Shown piece after piece: positions 1 to 12,833 of a DNA stretch of 64,000 nucleotides (position 1 is the stretch's first letter; every line of letters starts with the position of its first letter). The stretch comes from Puffinus mauretanicus. Lineage: Eukaryota > Chordata > Aves > Procellariiformes > Procellariidae. A model generated the notes under the pieces. It did no database searches and was not told the DNA's origin. It worked only from the letters and a program-made list of their open reading frames with translations. The position numbers and the translations under genes are program-made. The stretch covers positions 2,744,501 to 2,808,500 of the forward strand of contig JAJKFH010002906.1 of the NCBI GenBank assembly GCA_023333565.1. The letters are read 5' to 3'.

Positions 1-775
1 TTTCAGGGACTATGTGTGTTTGGTAGCAGTCTAGGTTTCATTCACAATTTAGCAACACTTAATTATCAACTGATCATTTACAAACTTTAGTAACGCTTAA
101 TCATTAACTAATTCAATATTTGCAAAGTGAGTTAGTAAGTCTACTACAATCCCAACTTAATTACAGATTATGCTTACTATTAGTTCACACACACAGAGAA
201 ACATATATATATATAAAAATATACAGAAGGTACCTGTTAAAAATTCCCCTCTATTTCAGTGAAGAAATATTCATGTCGGATGTCCAGGCATTGCCTCTCA
301 ACGGGCAAAAGGGTTGAGCTTTGAAAGGGACTCACCCAGGACCTAGCGGTCCTCTGAATATCGCCGGCCTGAAAGATCGCAAGCTCTGAGAGGCGTCCCA
401 CTCAGAGGGAGATGCTGGTGCAGCCCACTGCAGTCCAGGGGAGCTCAAAGGGCCTCACTTAGGACCACCATTTATAGGTTCGCAAGATGGTTGGCTTTAA
501 TCATCTGTAAATTTCCATCCTGGCCACAGTCCCAGGTGGTAATTACTAAAAAATTCTCAAGGTTTCGGTGTTGTTCTACTGGACACCTGGGCCAGGCAGT
601 AGGAGTATGTTCCCAGCCTCAGCTATGCAGAGTTTCTGATACAGTCAAGGAGCGCTCAACTCCCAGACTTCAATACACCAAGGCCGAGGTTTCATGGGAA
701 TTTCTGAGATCAACAAGCGGCCCAGATTAACAAGTGGCCCAGGGAAGAAAGGGGGGGTATGAATGCACCACCACA
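1..775 (-). mobile_element. LTR-like endogenous retrovirus fragment (5' end at 775 on the - strand)
   Basis: Read on the - strand, the segment starts TGTGGTGGTGCATTC at 775. A C7 tract, about 250 bp of U3-like sequence, a TATA box (TATAAAT, complement of 470-476) and a GC-richer leader-like segment follow, in the order expected of a retroviral LTR. Composition changes sharply at 775 to AT-rich background. The 3' end is not clear: AT-rich sequence with a degenerate 38-bp repeat (48-118) runs to the window edge, so the limit may lie near 300 or outside. No retroviral gene is visible. It differs from the other LTRs in the window. A GC-rich promoter of another kind is the alternative. Confidence 0.5.
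470..476 (-). promoter_or_regulatory. TATA box of the LTR-like element
   Basis: The complement reads CCTATAAATGG, a canonical TATA box about 300 bp inside the proposed LTR start. The downstream sequence on the - strand is GC-richer, as in an R/U5 region. Confidence 0.45.
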
Positions 776-3258
776 CTTGCAGTATCACCTTAACTATCCT
801 TTAAACAAAAATTATTCGAAAAGATTTTTGCATATAAAATGAAAAAGGAAAAAAAGTTTCTTTCTGAAGAATGCAGGTGTTATAGGCATTTACGAGGGAC
901 ACCAACCAACCGCTTTTATACAGCACTGAAATGTCAATGGTATCTTGCAATTTTAATATGTCATCTTTCCATCGAGGGAAGAGATGGTATATTTACTATT
1001 GCATCAGTGATAAATTTATTAGTTCTTTCTGTTCTTAACAGATAGCATGATCTCTGTTCTTATCTTATTTAGGTATCTGTATCAAATATATTTGTTATGC
1101 ACAGATTGATATATAAGAATCCATGAATGAATATATTCTTGACATTTGCCGACAGCCAGATGCCTACCCAGCCACTCTCTCGTAAAATGAAAAGGCTTGT
1201 GCATCGATTTAAAGACAGGGAGATTTCTCACCAATTACCGGCACAGGCAAAGCAGACTCAATTTGTGAAAATTAATTTAATTTCATTTGATTTTTTTTTT
1301 AATGTCGTACCATGGATAGGAGAAACCTTCAGTTGTTCAGACTGTTAAATGGACTTAAGGAAGTGGGATGCGAATAACTTCTAAAACGTGACTTTCTTAT
1401 TGGAATAACCCCACAAATATGTGGCAAACAAAAAATGGAAAACCTGAAGAGGGCGTTATCATACTAATGGTTGGAATAACCTGACAATAGCATTTATTTT
1501 GTAGTTTGTTTCTTTTTGGAGCTATAAATTGTGGCATCTTTTTCCCCTTTATCTCTTTCTATGGCATTTTCTTAGGATGAATTCTCCCCTCATCAGTACC
1601 CTAATCTGAGTACATCAGAATCATCAGTAACAGCAGATCAGTATTCTGGTAGGACTGTAGAAAAGAGGCCGTCTGTTAGTAGATGTTATAAATAGTTTTA
1701 GAAAAACTTTTGTTGCTCGAAAGGGTACTTTGACTTCTATTTGCAGTTAGGAAATGCTTTGTCAGACAGTGGAAGGGTATTATTGAAGAGTTTGTTACAG
1801 CACTTGTAAGTAACTACCTAATCAAAGTATGAATTTTACCTTAATTTTAATTTATTTTAACTTACTTTAACTTAATTGTTTTGCTTTATGGCAGAGTTGC
1901 AGTATGTGTTATTATTAGGTGATTGGTTCTTACCTTCTACACACAGACTATTTATTATTTCCTGTCAGCTTCAAAACAGGTTGAGTGCTTTCCTTTCTCC
2001 TCAGTGAAGTGCCTTGAAGGAGTAGTTCCTGTAGTTCACCTTTACCTTTTTCTTTCAAACAAGTGATTCTTTTTTTTTTTTTTCCATAGCTGATTTCTAC
2101 CCAAAATGCAATATTAGTCTGCAGTCAACTCATGTTTGATGAAAATATGACAGTATATTCAGGCTAATAAAAGCACTCTGCTCCCATTTCACAACACTGT
2201 GGTAGGTAAAGCCTTCGAGGGCTTGATGTTGTAGAAGCAACAAGAGTGTTCCTTTATTGATTTCTAGTAGACAATGTTTTTACAATGTGAATAAGTAAAA
2301 TCTTAGAGGAGATAGATCCTATTTTCATGTAATCAGAGAGGAAAAACAGTCTGCTCAGTATTGTAAGTCCTAAACCATAAATACCAATGGAATGGAAAAA
2401 CAGGTTTGGAACTTAAAATGCAAGTTAAAGGAGGTCATCACAGTGCCCCTGCTCAATCTAATAATTTTGTTTATTTACTTGAAAATACTCACTTTAACAA
2501 CTCGTATGTTTGTCCCTATACCAGCAAGGATCTTGCAAGAATTAATTTGCTAGTGTTTGTATCGCACACAAAGTATAAAACACTATACACCTACTACAAA
2601 CCTATTTTCATGGGTTTTACCTCCTTTTTATTTCTGTTACATGTTTATGCACTAAGTGCTTTTGATGAATTTCTAATCTAATGTTACAAGCATTTATATC
2701 TGACTAACGGTAACACTATATTTGCGTGCAGTAAAATCTTCATTACAACAGTGTTTTTATTGTAGCCTTTTTTCATTGTGACCTAAGAAAAATAATTTAA
2801 ATGCAAGAAAAGAAATGTTTAACAAAACCTTATTTGGCAAACCTTCAAAGTCACTGTTGGTGAAAATTATTAGCTTTTAAATTTCCATGAGCACTACTTT
2901 TTGTCCTTTAGAAAATCTACTGTTTAATTTCTCAGTTAATGGCTTGATTCAGAGAAAATTCATTTCAAGAACAATTCATTTTTAAAAAACAGGGCTCTTT
3001 CAATATGTTTTGTGACATAAACATCACCATAAAGGATGTGTATTTTGTAAATGTCCTGTAGATGGGATTCCCCCCCCCCATTAATAGCAATCAGGTTCTG
3101 AAGATTATGTAACAATGGAGAGAACTGAATTGATCTGAAATGGTAGGATTTTTTTGAGGCAGTTAAATCGGAGTTTCAACAAAATACTCTTTTATGTCGG
3201 CTATAATCTAGTTCAGCATTCTGAAAACTTTCCTAATAGGACAGGACATGTTTGCATG

Positions 3259-3318
3259 ATTTATTATTATTTATTATTATTATTATTATTAACTATTAAT
3301 TATTAATTATTGTTATTG
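3259..3318. repeat. (ATT)n microsatellite, interrupted
   Basis: Repeated TTA/ATT units, perfect in the centre and decaying to TTAATTATTAA at the 3' side. It is simple-sequence DNA. Confidence 0.9.
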
Positions 3319-6300
3319 TCTGGCACAACAGTTAAATATTTACACTGAAATAGTGTTTTCCGATACATTCTTCTTCTGGATCAGTTTGTTGTTTTCAGTT
3401 TCATTTAAATTAAGAGAATGAAGATACTGGACAACATATTCTGTAGCTTTTATTCTGTTTTATGGTTTTGCTTCCCCACTTTTCCTATTTTTACAAGTTA
3501 GTGGGTCTCTACTTTTCTTTTTAACTCACAAGATAGTTCTACAACCTTACTCACCTCTAACAGCATCTGAGTAAGGAAACTTAGAAACCTCATCTGCTCT
3601 ATTATTCAGCTTAACAGTTGTAAAGACTAAATGTTTCCTGCTGTGCAATCTGACTTGTCCTTTGATATAGAAATGCTTGTTTCTAAAATTGTAAAAGCAT
3701 ATGTATAGCTGCAAGGATAACAAGCTAGAAAGAGATGACTTAGGGTGACTGCTTATCTTTGCAGTTCCTTGATCGTGTGGTGTAATGCCTTGTGGCACTT
3801 AAAATTTGGCTGCAATGTGCTTGATATATGTGGAGCAGAATGTTGTTGTTTGTTGCTAGCAATTCGGTGTAAGATCTCAAAGTATTGGGTCATCTATTTG
3901 AAACAGCGGGAAGATGGAAAAAACAACTAAATGTTCAGCAAGATTGTTTGAATGAAAGCTGCTATCAAAGCTGACAAAATGGAGGGTAGATGTAACTGGA
4001 ATGCATGAAGAGAAACTGGGATTGAAGGCTCAGTTGCAGATTGCAGGAGAAATCTTGGCATACAATGCTGCTGTGAAAAGAAGCAAACCTGGGTAGATAT
4101 AAACAAACCGGGTTAGATCATCCTAACTGCAAAAATCCAAGAGAGAAAGTTTATTGTCAGCAGTAATCTAGTGGTATGAACTAAATTGCTCTTTTAATGC
4201 TCTATGGAAGAGAAACAGTAGTGATAAATGGAGGATTGGACTCGGTCAAACTTGAAAAAGGGGAAGATAAAATCCATTTGCTGCTACCAGTTGACTTTCA
4301 GAATGCATCTGTGAGTCTTCCTTATTCAGCAAAATGATGGAAGAGGTAATGAGCAAGTGGGGACAAATAGTGAGTTAAGCTGTGCTGTGCAGATGCATGC
4401 TTTATAATAAATATGAAGAATCTGAACCACTTGAACAGAAATAATTTTTTGAGAACAGAATAACTGTATTCACTGGAAGCAGACAGTTCTGATCTTCAGA
4501 TTACTGTTGCTGAGAGAATCTGGGAGTATGGACCAAACCTCAAAGTATGAAGCATATTTGGGACTAAATAAAAGCCTTCCTGAAACAACAGTGGCAAAAA
4601 TAAGTCAGTATGAAAAGAGTAAGAGAAATTAAGGACAAAAGGGCTGTCAAGGGGCTATCATGCATCTGATTTGTCAAGAAAATACTGTGATTCATTTTGC
4701 TAGAACTTGTGCCTACCTTTAGGGTGAAATGGAAATCATAATGCACTTAACTTCCTTAAAAATAATAACAAAAAATTGTTCATTTGTACCACTAATTGTG
4801 TTTGTTCTGGACTGTCTGTATAGCTCTTGGTACTCATGAGACTCCAGTCTCTGAATATAAGGCTTATTCTTTAATCACCAGTTGGATTTTTCCGTTACTC
4901 AGGGAAATATTTGTATTCAGTCTTTGGGGAAGTCATATAGATTTAATCAAAGTATAATTCTGCTGCAGGAACCACATTTACTGATAATGATGCTTCTGAT
5001 AGTTTTATATTCAGGTCAATTAGAATGAATGCTTTGTTAGTGTTTACAAGTAGAAATAATAAATAATTTTGATGCATATAAGATTAGACTAATTCCTCAA
5101 AAGTCAGTGATGTCTAGTGACTAGGTAGTCAACTGTTATGCATATGTAAACCTAAAGGGAAGAGAGAGATAAAATCCTGTTCTACAGCATTTAGAGATGT
5201 TAATGTAATCGGTACTGAAAGGACTAAAACTGATGCAAAGCAGACTTATTTTTCCTTTTTTACCTTTTTCCAGCATTTAAAGATTTGAGGCTAATACAAA
5301 GATGTGTGACCAGATAATAAAGAAATACTATTATTGTTGTTGTATGATAAATTATATTTTTCTTTGTGAAAGATGTGTAAAATAAATGAATCTGCATACT
5401 AGACTGATTATTCAGAATCTCTGTAATAGAATCTACATCATCTTCATTCTCACAAAACTGTAGCACAGACTTTGAAGAGCAGGAGTTCAAGAAGCTTTAG
5501 TGGTATGAATTTTGTTTGCCTGAGTTGCTGAAGGAATGAGAAGTTTTCTAGACAGAGTTTTAAATGCATGCTTGTTAGAAAATCTTTTAATATTTAGCCT
5601 AAAACTATATTCACAGTATTTGTCTGATATGCTAGCTTTGGTAGGTACATTACATTTCCTGTTATCTATTTTTAATGCAGAAATACATATATTTTTTCAA
5701 TGTAAGAGATGATTAGAATTTGCAGTGAAGTTACACTCAGTTTTATAGTATGATGTGGTATTTATGTGTTCTCTAGCCAATGCAGACAAGAATTCACTTG
5801 CAAATCCATCATCACATCATTTAGTCTCTGTCACATAGTACGTGAGATACAACAGCGTTTTAGTGGAAATAAATGCTACAGTTCTTTCCCACTTGCTTTT
5901 TAATATAATATTCTGAAATGCTATATCTTAAAACTTGTTTGCAATGGATGCTTTCTCGGTTTGAATCTCTTTTCTCGGTTTACGATTGGCTGATCACTTC
6001 ATTCCTTAATGTACCACAAGAGTGTGTCATAGTACAGTAAATGATCTGTATTACTGAATAACTATTACAGATTTCGTGAAAGAGGAGGGAAAACTCTAAG
6101 AAATACAAACTTTGAAAGTAACATCTGTTGAACTTCTGTAATAATGCTGAAGAAATGTGGTTCCGTAATTGGAAGATACATAGGCATACTTTCAACTAAA
6201 AGACTTTTTGCACTTTTTTTTTTGAAAAGTGAGGTCAATGTTATTTCCAACAAGTTTGTATTTTCAGTGAAATTAGCAGGTGGCATCTTGTAACCCAGAA

Positions 6301-8795
6301 GCTGGTTTCCTAGTTGATTCCTGTTTGTGTCAGTTTTTTATATTTGTCTTTCATATAAGGGAAAGTTTTTAACAGAATATTTTTATTTAAAGACAATCGT
6401 AGCATTTTATTAACTATTTATGTAGAATAGTACACTGAATATTAAATCTTTGAGTATATTTAAATATTTTTAAGTACTTAGGCTGTGAATTAATGGAAAA
6501 GGTTCTTTTGTGGGTTAGATATCATGTACCTAAATTACTAAATTTACTTCACTCTTTTTTTTTTTTATGGTAGTGATTAAAAGCTTTTAATGTGCAAATT
6601 GTGAAATACTGTTCTAAGATCAGAACACTGGTGTGTTCTTGGAAGATTGTGCTGCTGATTCAATAAAGTCTCCAGTTATACTCTCCAGTTCTGAGGAAAA
6701 AGTTAAGGTGATTTACCCACGTTTAGTGTGCATCCTGTTTATTGGCTTACAGAATTTGGAACTTTTTTGTCTTTTCTTTTTTTTTCATAGTCATGTTTGT
6801 GTATTAACTAAACAAATGGTTTTATTTCAGATTAGGATTTCAGGATTTATTTCAAATTTCAGGGTTGGGAACTACAACCCTCATTACATTTTGTACATGA
6901 CATCTCATGACACTGAGTACAAATAAATAGCATGTTTATGTATTTTTTGTGGGGTTTATGGTGCTCTAACTGTTTTGAATAAAGTAAGTAAATGTATTTG
7001 TTATTTTGAAAGGCTGTAGTTAGATAGTGTTTTATTAAAGTTTCTATGGCATTTTAGTGTTACTAGTTATTTAATTTACTTTCAGTTTTCCCAGAAAACT
7101 TACTCTTGACTCCAGCTGTTGCTCATACCTGTGATGTTATGAGCAATCATGAAAAACATGCTCTAAAATATGGGGAAACTGTTGCAAAGGGAAAGTACAG
7201 TACAAATGCAAGCATAGAAAACAATGAAGTTTCTTGGAAACATTTTTACGGTATGGTTTTGTATTTCTGAATACAAGAAGTGAAGATAAGCAGTAGTTAG
7301 AAAAATCACAAGAAGATAGTATTTCATTTAGATTATAAAGTATTTTAACATAGATTTCTGGAAAGAGACAGGAGGAAGCAAGGACTATTTGCACAAAATC
7401 AACCTGTGGAGGTATGACAGCAATGCTAGGCTAAGCTTCCTTTGAGAATGAAATGTATGCTTTTTTTTTCAATATCTTAGTTCTGGTAATACAGTATATC
7501 AGACTTGCAGTAATCAAGCAAGTTTTACTGCTTTTAATATATAACCAATTTTTCACATTGATTTTATTGGAGAGAAAGAAGATCTAAGCTGCTTGCATCT
7601 TTCAAAAAGTTAGAAAGGTGCACTACTGTCAGGAGCAGCACTGAGAACACTGTATGTTACTTTCCCCTTTTTTAATTTTTTTTTTTGTTTAAATCTGGAA
7701 ATGTAAAGAAGAGACGTTGGCATTTTCTGTAATTAACCATATCAACCTAAAACCCTCTCTCTGTGTTACATTCAGATATACATTGATAAAGGTATTAATA
7801 TCAATCAATCAGGCGAGTTCTAGTGGTATGTTTCCCCTATAGATTACTATTGAAAAATATTGTTTTCTGGTATTTAATAAGTTTAACAATAAGAAGCTAT
7901 AGCTCTCATTTACTGAGCTTTGTATGTGAGAGTCCCTGTATCCCAAAGAAAAGAAAACAATTTGGTACCTGAATAATCTGGTGTCTAGAGCTATGTGATG
8001 CATTTTCCTCATACTGCAGACGCCTTCGTGAGTATATTGTGAATACAGAAGTTTTACCTGTTATAGTTTGTAGTTTAATGATTTTCTGATAAATGAACTT
8101 GTGGCTACAGTTTCTAGATGGTACTTGCTTTCTTTTTTGCTTTGTTAGTTTTCTTCTCTTTCAAGGCTTTCTTCAAGAGAAGCAGAACTTTAATACACAT
8201 TCCATAAGGTCGTAAAATTAAATAAATGATCATTGACTCATTTTGTATGTTTTTCTCAGTGCTTTTTATTAGTTTTTTTCTCTATTAGACCTGTCCAAAA
8301 TCAATAGTTAAAATGGGCACTCTTCTGAACAGCCTTGAATAATTGGCTTATTACAGGGTATATTAAAGCATATAATCTAAATGAAGGTATGCTCCATTTA
8401 CCTTCACTTGCAGTCTCATTATAGCTTGAGACTACGAGAGTTTAGTGTTTAATATGATGAGCACTCGGAGTCTTATCGGTGTAACTCACAAGCTTAGACA
8501 GTATACCCTATAATAGTGTAATCTTTTGCTTGACACACAAAGCTTTGAATCTTCTAAAACCTCATTAAGTATTCCTAATGTCCTATTTCAACCACTGGTA
8601 ATGGACTAGGCAACCTTTAAATGTGTCTAAAGTGATCTTACAATTTGATGTAAACTGTAGTGTGTTAAGTAGAAACTTCCTAAACTAGAATATGTTTGGC
8701 AAATCCAGTTGTTTCCAGCTTGAGTGTATGAGGTCAGTCAGATCACTTGGCCTATAGAAGGCTCATAGTAATACCTACTTTTTCTGATCTGTTTA

Positions 8796-8890
8796 ACACC
8801 CCCAACCCCCCAAGGAAAATAAACCAAAACAAACAACACCTCACATTCTCGCCCCACTCCCCCAACAAAACAACCTACCTTCCCTTCCTC
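8796..8890. repeat. C-rich/CA low-complexity tract
   Basis: Runs of CCCCC alternate with AAAACAAAC-type words, followed by a CCTTCCCTTCC pyrimidine stretch. It is unlike the surrounding AT-rich DNA and has no coding potential. Confidence 0.7.
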
Positions 8891-11800
8891 TCTGGAATAT
8901 TTCATCTCTTTCACTAGTTAATTTTCTAACATTATTTAAAGATGTACTTTGGAAGTAAGTTGAAATTATTTATCAGACATTCTAGCAAAAATTAATACAG
9001 AAGTCCTTAAGATTAATTTCTGATGTTTACAAGCTTAAGCCAGCCTAAATCATATGATCTGACATCTAATTTTAAAAACTTTTTTTTTAAAATGTTTTTG
9101 GCAATATTACTCAACACATCAGGAAGAGTGAGGAGGTCAGGGTGGGAAATCAGGTTTGAGTGACTGAATTACCTTCTTATTATTCTCTACCGAGATTTGA
9201 CATACTTTTCAAGTCTTTGAGACAGTTTTGGTCCTTCTAAACTGACGACTTAAATCTGAACATATTCACAAAACTGCGTTAGGAGTATAATGCTGGTGAT
9301 TATGCTAGGCCCAAAAGTTGTGGCACGTGTTTGGGGTGTGAAACATCAAATCTGGAATTCTTTCTGTATGTTAGATCACAGACTTGTTCTTCTCAAAGTA
9401 CAGGCTCCTCTGGAGTGAATATCTATCTCAACTTCTTTTGCTAAATGCTATAATATACTTTAATGAAAAGCAAAGTAATACTCCCAACCCCTCTCCCCCA
9501 ATAAATACCTGAATAGTTATTAAAGTGCTAATTATTACTTTTAGCTAGTAAATGGTTTTAAATAGCTAAATAATTAAGTATACTTAAATGCTACTGTATA
9601 AATAACTGCTAGATCAGGAAGAGGATTTGTGGTAGCTACTAAGACCAAGAATTTTCTTGCTCTTTTTTTCTGAATGTCTAGTGCATTGTGGTTAGTGTTT
9701 GATCTTTACATCTAAATAAAATAGTCTAAATTTAGACTTTTCATTTGTTACTTTTGTATTGTTCCCTTTTAGCTTTTGTTTTCATGTATGAATTGTTATA
9801 GCAATTGTTTTAATTTTTGCTGCTGGATCCTATTTTGATGTCAAAACACTGTGGTTTGAGATCAGCTTTGAGCTCCCTCTTCTTTTCAATAGTATCTTGC
9901 TTCTTTCTTCATTTGATTTGGTTTTTGCTGTCAGAGTAATGTTACTATGCTGTTTAAGAGAGTAGAGACTCTGGTTCACCATACAGGCACCAAAATGTAA
10001 TTTCAAAAGGGGTACTGAAATTTGGGAGAAAAAGATAGCTTCCTGTTTCTTTAAAAAAAAAAAAAAAAAGTATTGGATGAGTGACCCCTTCAATTTAAAG
10101 AACATCTCAGAAAAACTGTTGTCAGAAAGTTACTTTTGATATGCAGTGTGTGACTGAAAACCTAGTGTTTGTGATTGATAGTTAATGAATTCCCGTTGCA
10201 AAATATGTAAAGCTATTAATCTAGCTTATTGAGGACTTGTACACAAGTACACACTTGTACTTGAGCACAGTACAGACTTGTGCAAGGCAGTTCTTTATTC
10301 TTAATTGACTTTTTTCTACAGAACGTGGACTATGTTGTTAATATTCACCTATCAACAAGTTAATGCTGTTGATAATACCTGGATTTATTTATTAAATATG
10401 GCAACTCTATCCACATGGGGATTTTGTGTGACCTTGATTGACACTGGCTTTAGTTATAGAGCTGTATAACTTGTTTATCCTACAAGTACTCTAGAGTTGT
10501 GGTGTTCATTAAGACTTGTTTATTACACTTAAAAATGAATTAATTTGTTATTTGTTGGTTTCTAGCTAATTTGAAAGACGTGTTAATGCTGCTTTCAATA
10601 AGTAAATATTCTGGCTTGTTCAACTTTTTCTCAGAAACTATTTTGACATATTTTTATCAAGTGTAATGTTCGCTTGTGCAACTGGGACCTCACCTGTAAT
10701 GCGATAGCTACATATGTATTAAGCTTCATATGCCAGATCAAGTTCCTTCACAGAGATTTGTCTCAGAAAACGGTACATGCATGCAAATGTAATCTGGGTT
10801 TCAGAGAGAAGAAATACTCCCCTCTTTCTTGGACATTCAAGACTAAATCTATAAGCTGCTCATGGTACAATAGCTTTGCACTTAGTGCATTCCCATTGCA
10901 AACTATCTGCTTTTTGCACTTTGTATGGTATCTACTTCCACAGTGCTAGTTTAATTAAGGTGGAATATAGCTTTCTTTTAGGGTGGTAGATATGTGAAAT
11001 ATGAATATTCCCTTATTAGAGCAAACCAAACTTTTTTCTTTTAAATTTGCCTTAGTCATGTTTGTATTTTTCTCTAATTGCTATTTTCAGTTTATATGGG
11101 GAAGGAGGGGGAAATTTCCTGAAGCAAAGTTTATGCTTTATAAAACCACATTCTGTGTGCTAGAATAAATCTCAGTACTTATATAATTAAAAAATTTGAA
11201 CTGTTATAATTGTAACTTCTATTGTTCATCTCTGTTTTCTTAATTCTAGCTTATTTTAAACCTCAGTCTCTTACTATGAGGAGATTATATATACTTGTAA
11301 GAATAGGTAGATCAAAATTATAACTGTTGCTATTACTGTTGCTATTTGATCTGAAATTAATATGTAAATATGATCATTCAGTTACTTAAGTCTAAGGTGG
11401 TAAATTTTCTGGGTTTTAGCATTTGTTTAAATCTGCCTGATCATTTAATGGCTGAGATCATTTATGTTAAATCCAAAAATAAAACAGTAAAACATTTTGT
11501 CACCTTAGATCTTAAGAGGTTCAAAGTAAATGAAACGGTAATTATTTATTAGTGATTATGTCATATCAATGTAATATGATTTTGTAAATTTTATGTAAGC
11601 AGTCCTTTTGTAGTCAACAAGATTACTCTCCTAACAAAAACTTAATGAAGATCAGGTATTATAGTTTGCACTGTCATTTTCTAATAGAAATAGTAATGAT
11701 CAGTTAAATGTCGCTGGCTCTGCACTACTTTGGATTTCTCAGTAAGTTTCCAATGTATGTTTCTGTATTTGTATACATTATTATTTAAGTTCACATATAT

Positions 11801-12802
11801 TATGTGGAATCAGTTTAATGTCTCACGTTACGTTCTTGCATCACATCTTTTTGTTCTGTAGCCAAATACTTTTCAAAAACTACTTATGCATGCCATTTTG
11901 ATTTTCTGCTTTCTCCTGTCTTCACCATAGCAACCAGATTCTTGGATCTTTTTTCAGCCTGTATTATGTCTTATATTACTTTGACTTTTGTATATTTAAA
12001 AAAGATTCCAAACTTTACTCATCTTACATTCTTACTAGAAACAGATCTTAACGTCATATTGAATAACTTACTAATTCGTGCTTCTCTGTAAACCTTGCAA
12101 CCTCTGCTTTTTTGATATATAAATATGTAGGCTGTGGTTTAAGAGACTATAAAGCTAAGAATCCTTTTTTCCCCTCCCTCTTTGTGTTGCAGTTTAGAAC
12201 TGTGATTTTAGACCTGTTTCAAATATTTGGTTAAAAATCTAATGTTTAGTGTGGTTGAAAGTAATGGCTACGCAGCTTTAGGTATACATTTTTTTTTCCA
12301 AGTCTCTGCAACAGTAACCGTTTTTTAAAATGTATTTTCTATTATAGTTAACTTGTGGTTTTAAATATACCTGCAGAGAATTACAGAAATACTACCTTTA
12401 TATTTTCTAACGTTTCTAATGTCATCTTAAACCAAAGTATCAGTTCTTCTCAGAAAAGGCTTTTATCGGTAGGCTTTCAAAGGTAGTTCTCAGAATAAAA
12501 TTGTAAGGTAATATTTTGTAGATTTCTCTAACGCATAAAAAAGGATTTTTTTTCTACCATCCTTCAGATAAGATCATAGTTTAGAAATAATTATGCTTCT
12601 ATATAAGTATAGTATTTTATTGTTTACATTTACACTAATACCTTTGGATATCAATTGACAAAAGCATAAATTATGTCTGCGAGTGCCACATATAGTCAGT
12701 CTAGATCTATGTGTTGATTTTAAGTTAACTGGACAAAAAAAAAAGAATATTTTAAACATTGAACAGCCACGTTGTTATTTGTTATTATTTGTAGCTCATG
12801 TG

Positions 12803-12833
12803 CTTGCATCTATTTTCAGAAAGTAGATGCAAG
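12803..12833. repeat. Perfect 10-bp inverted repeat (hairpin)
   Basis: CTTGCATCTA at 12803-12812 is the exact reverse complement of TAGATGCAAG at 12824-12833. Pairing can continue inward through one G-U and three A-U pairs, leaving a three-base loop. No further arms extend the stem to pre-microRNA length. Confidence 0.7.
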
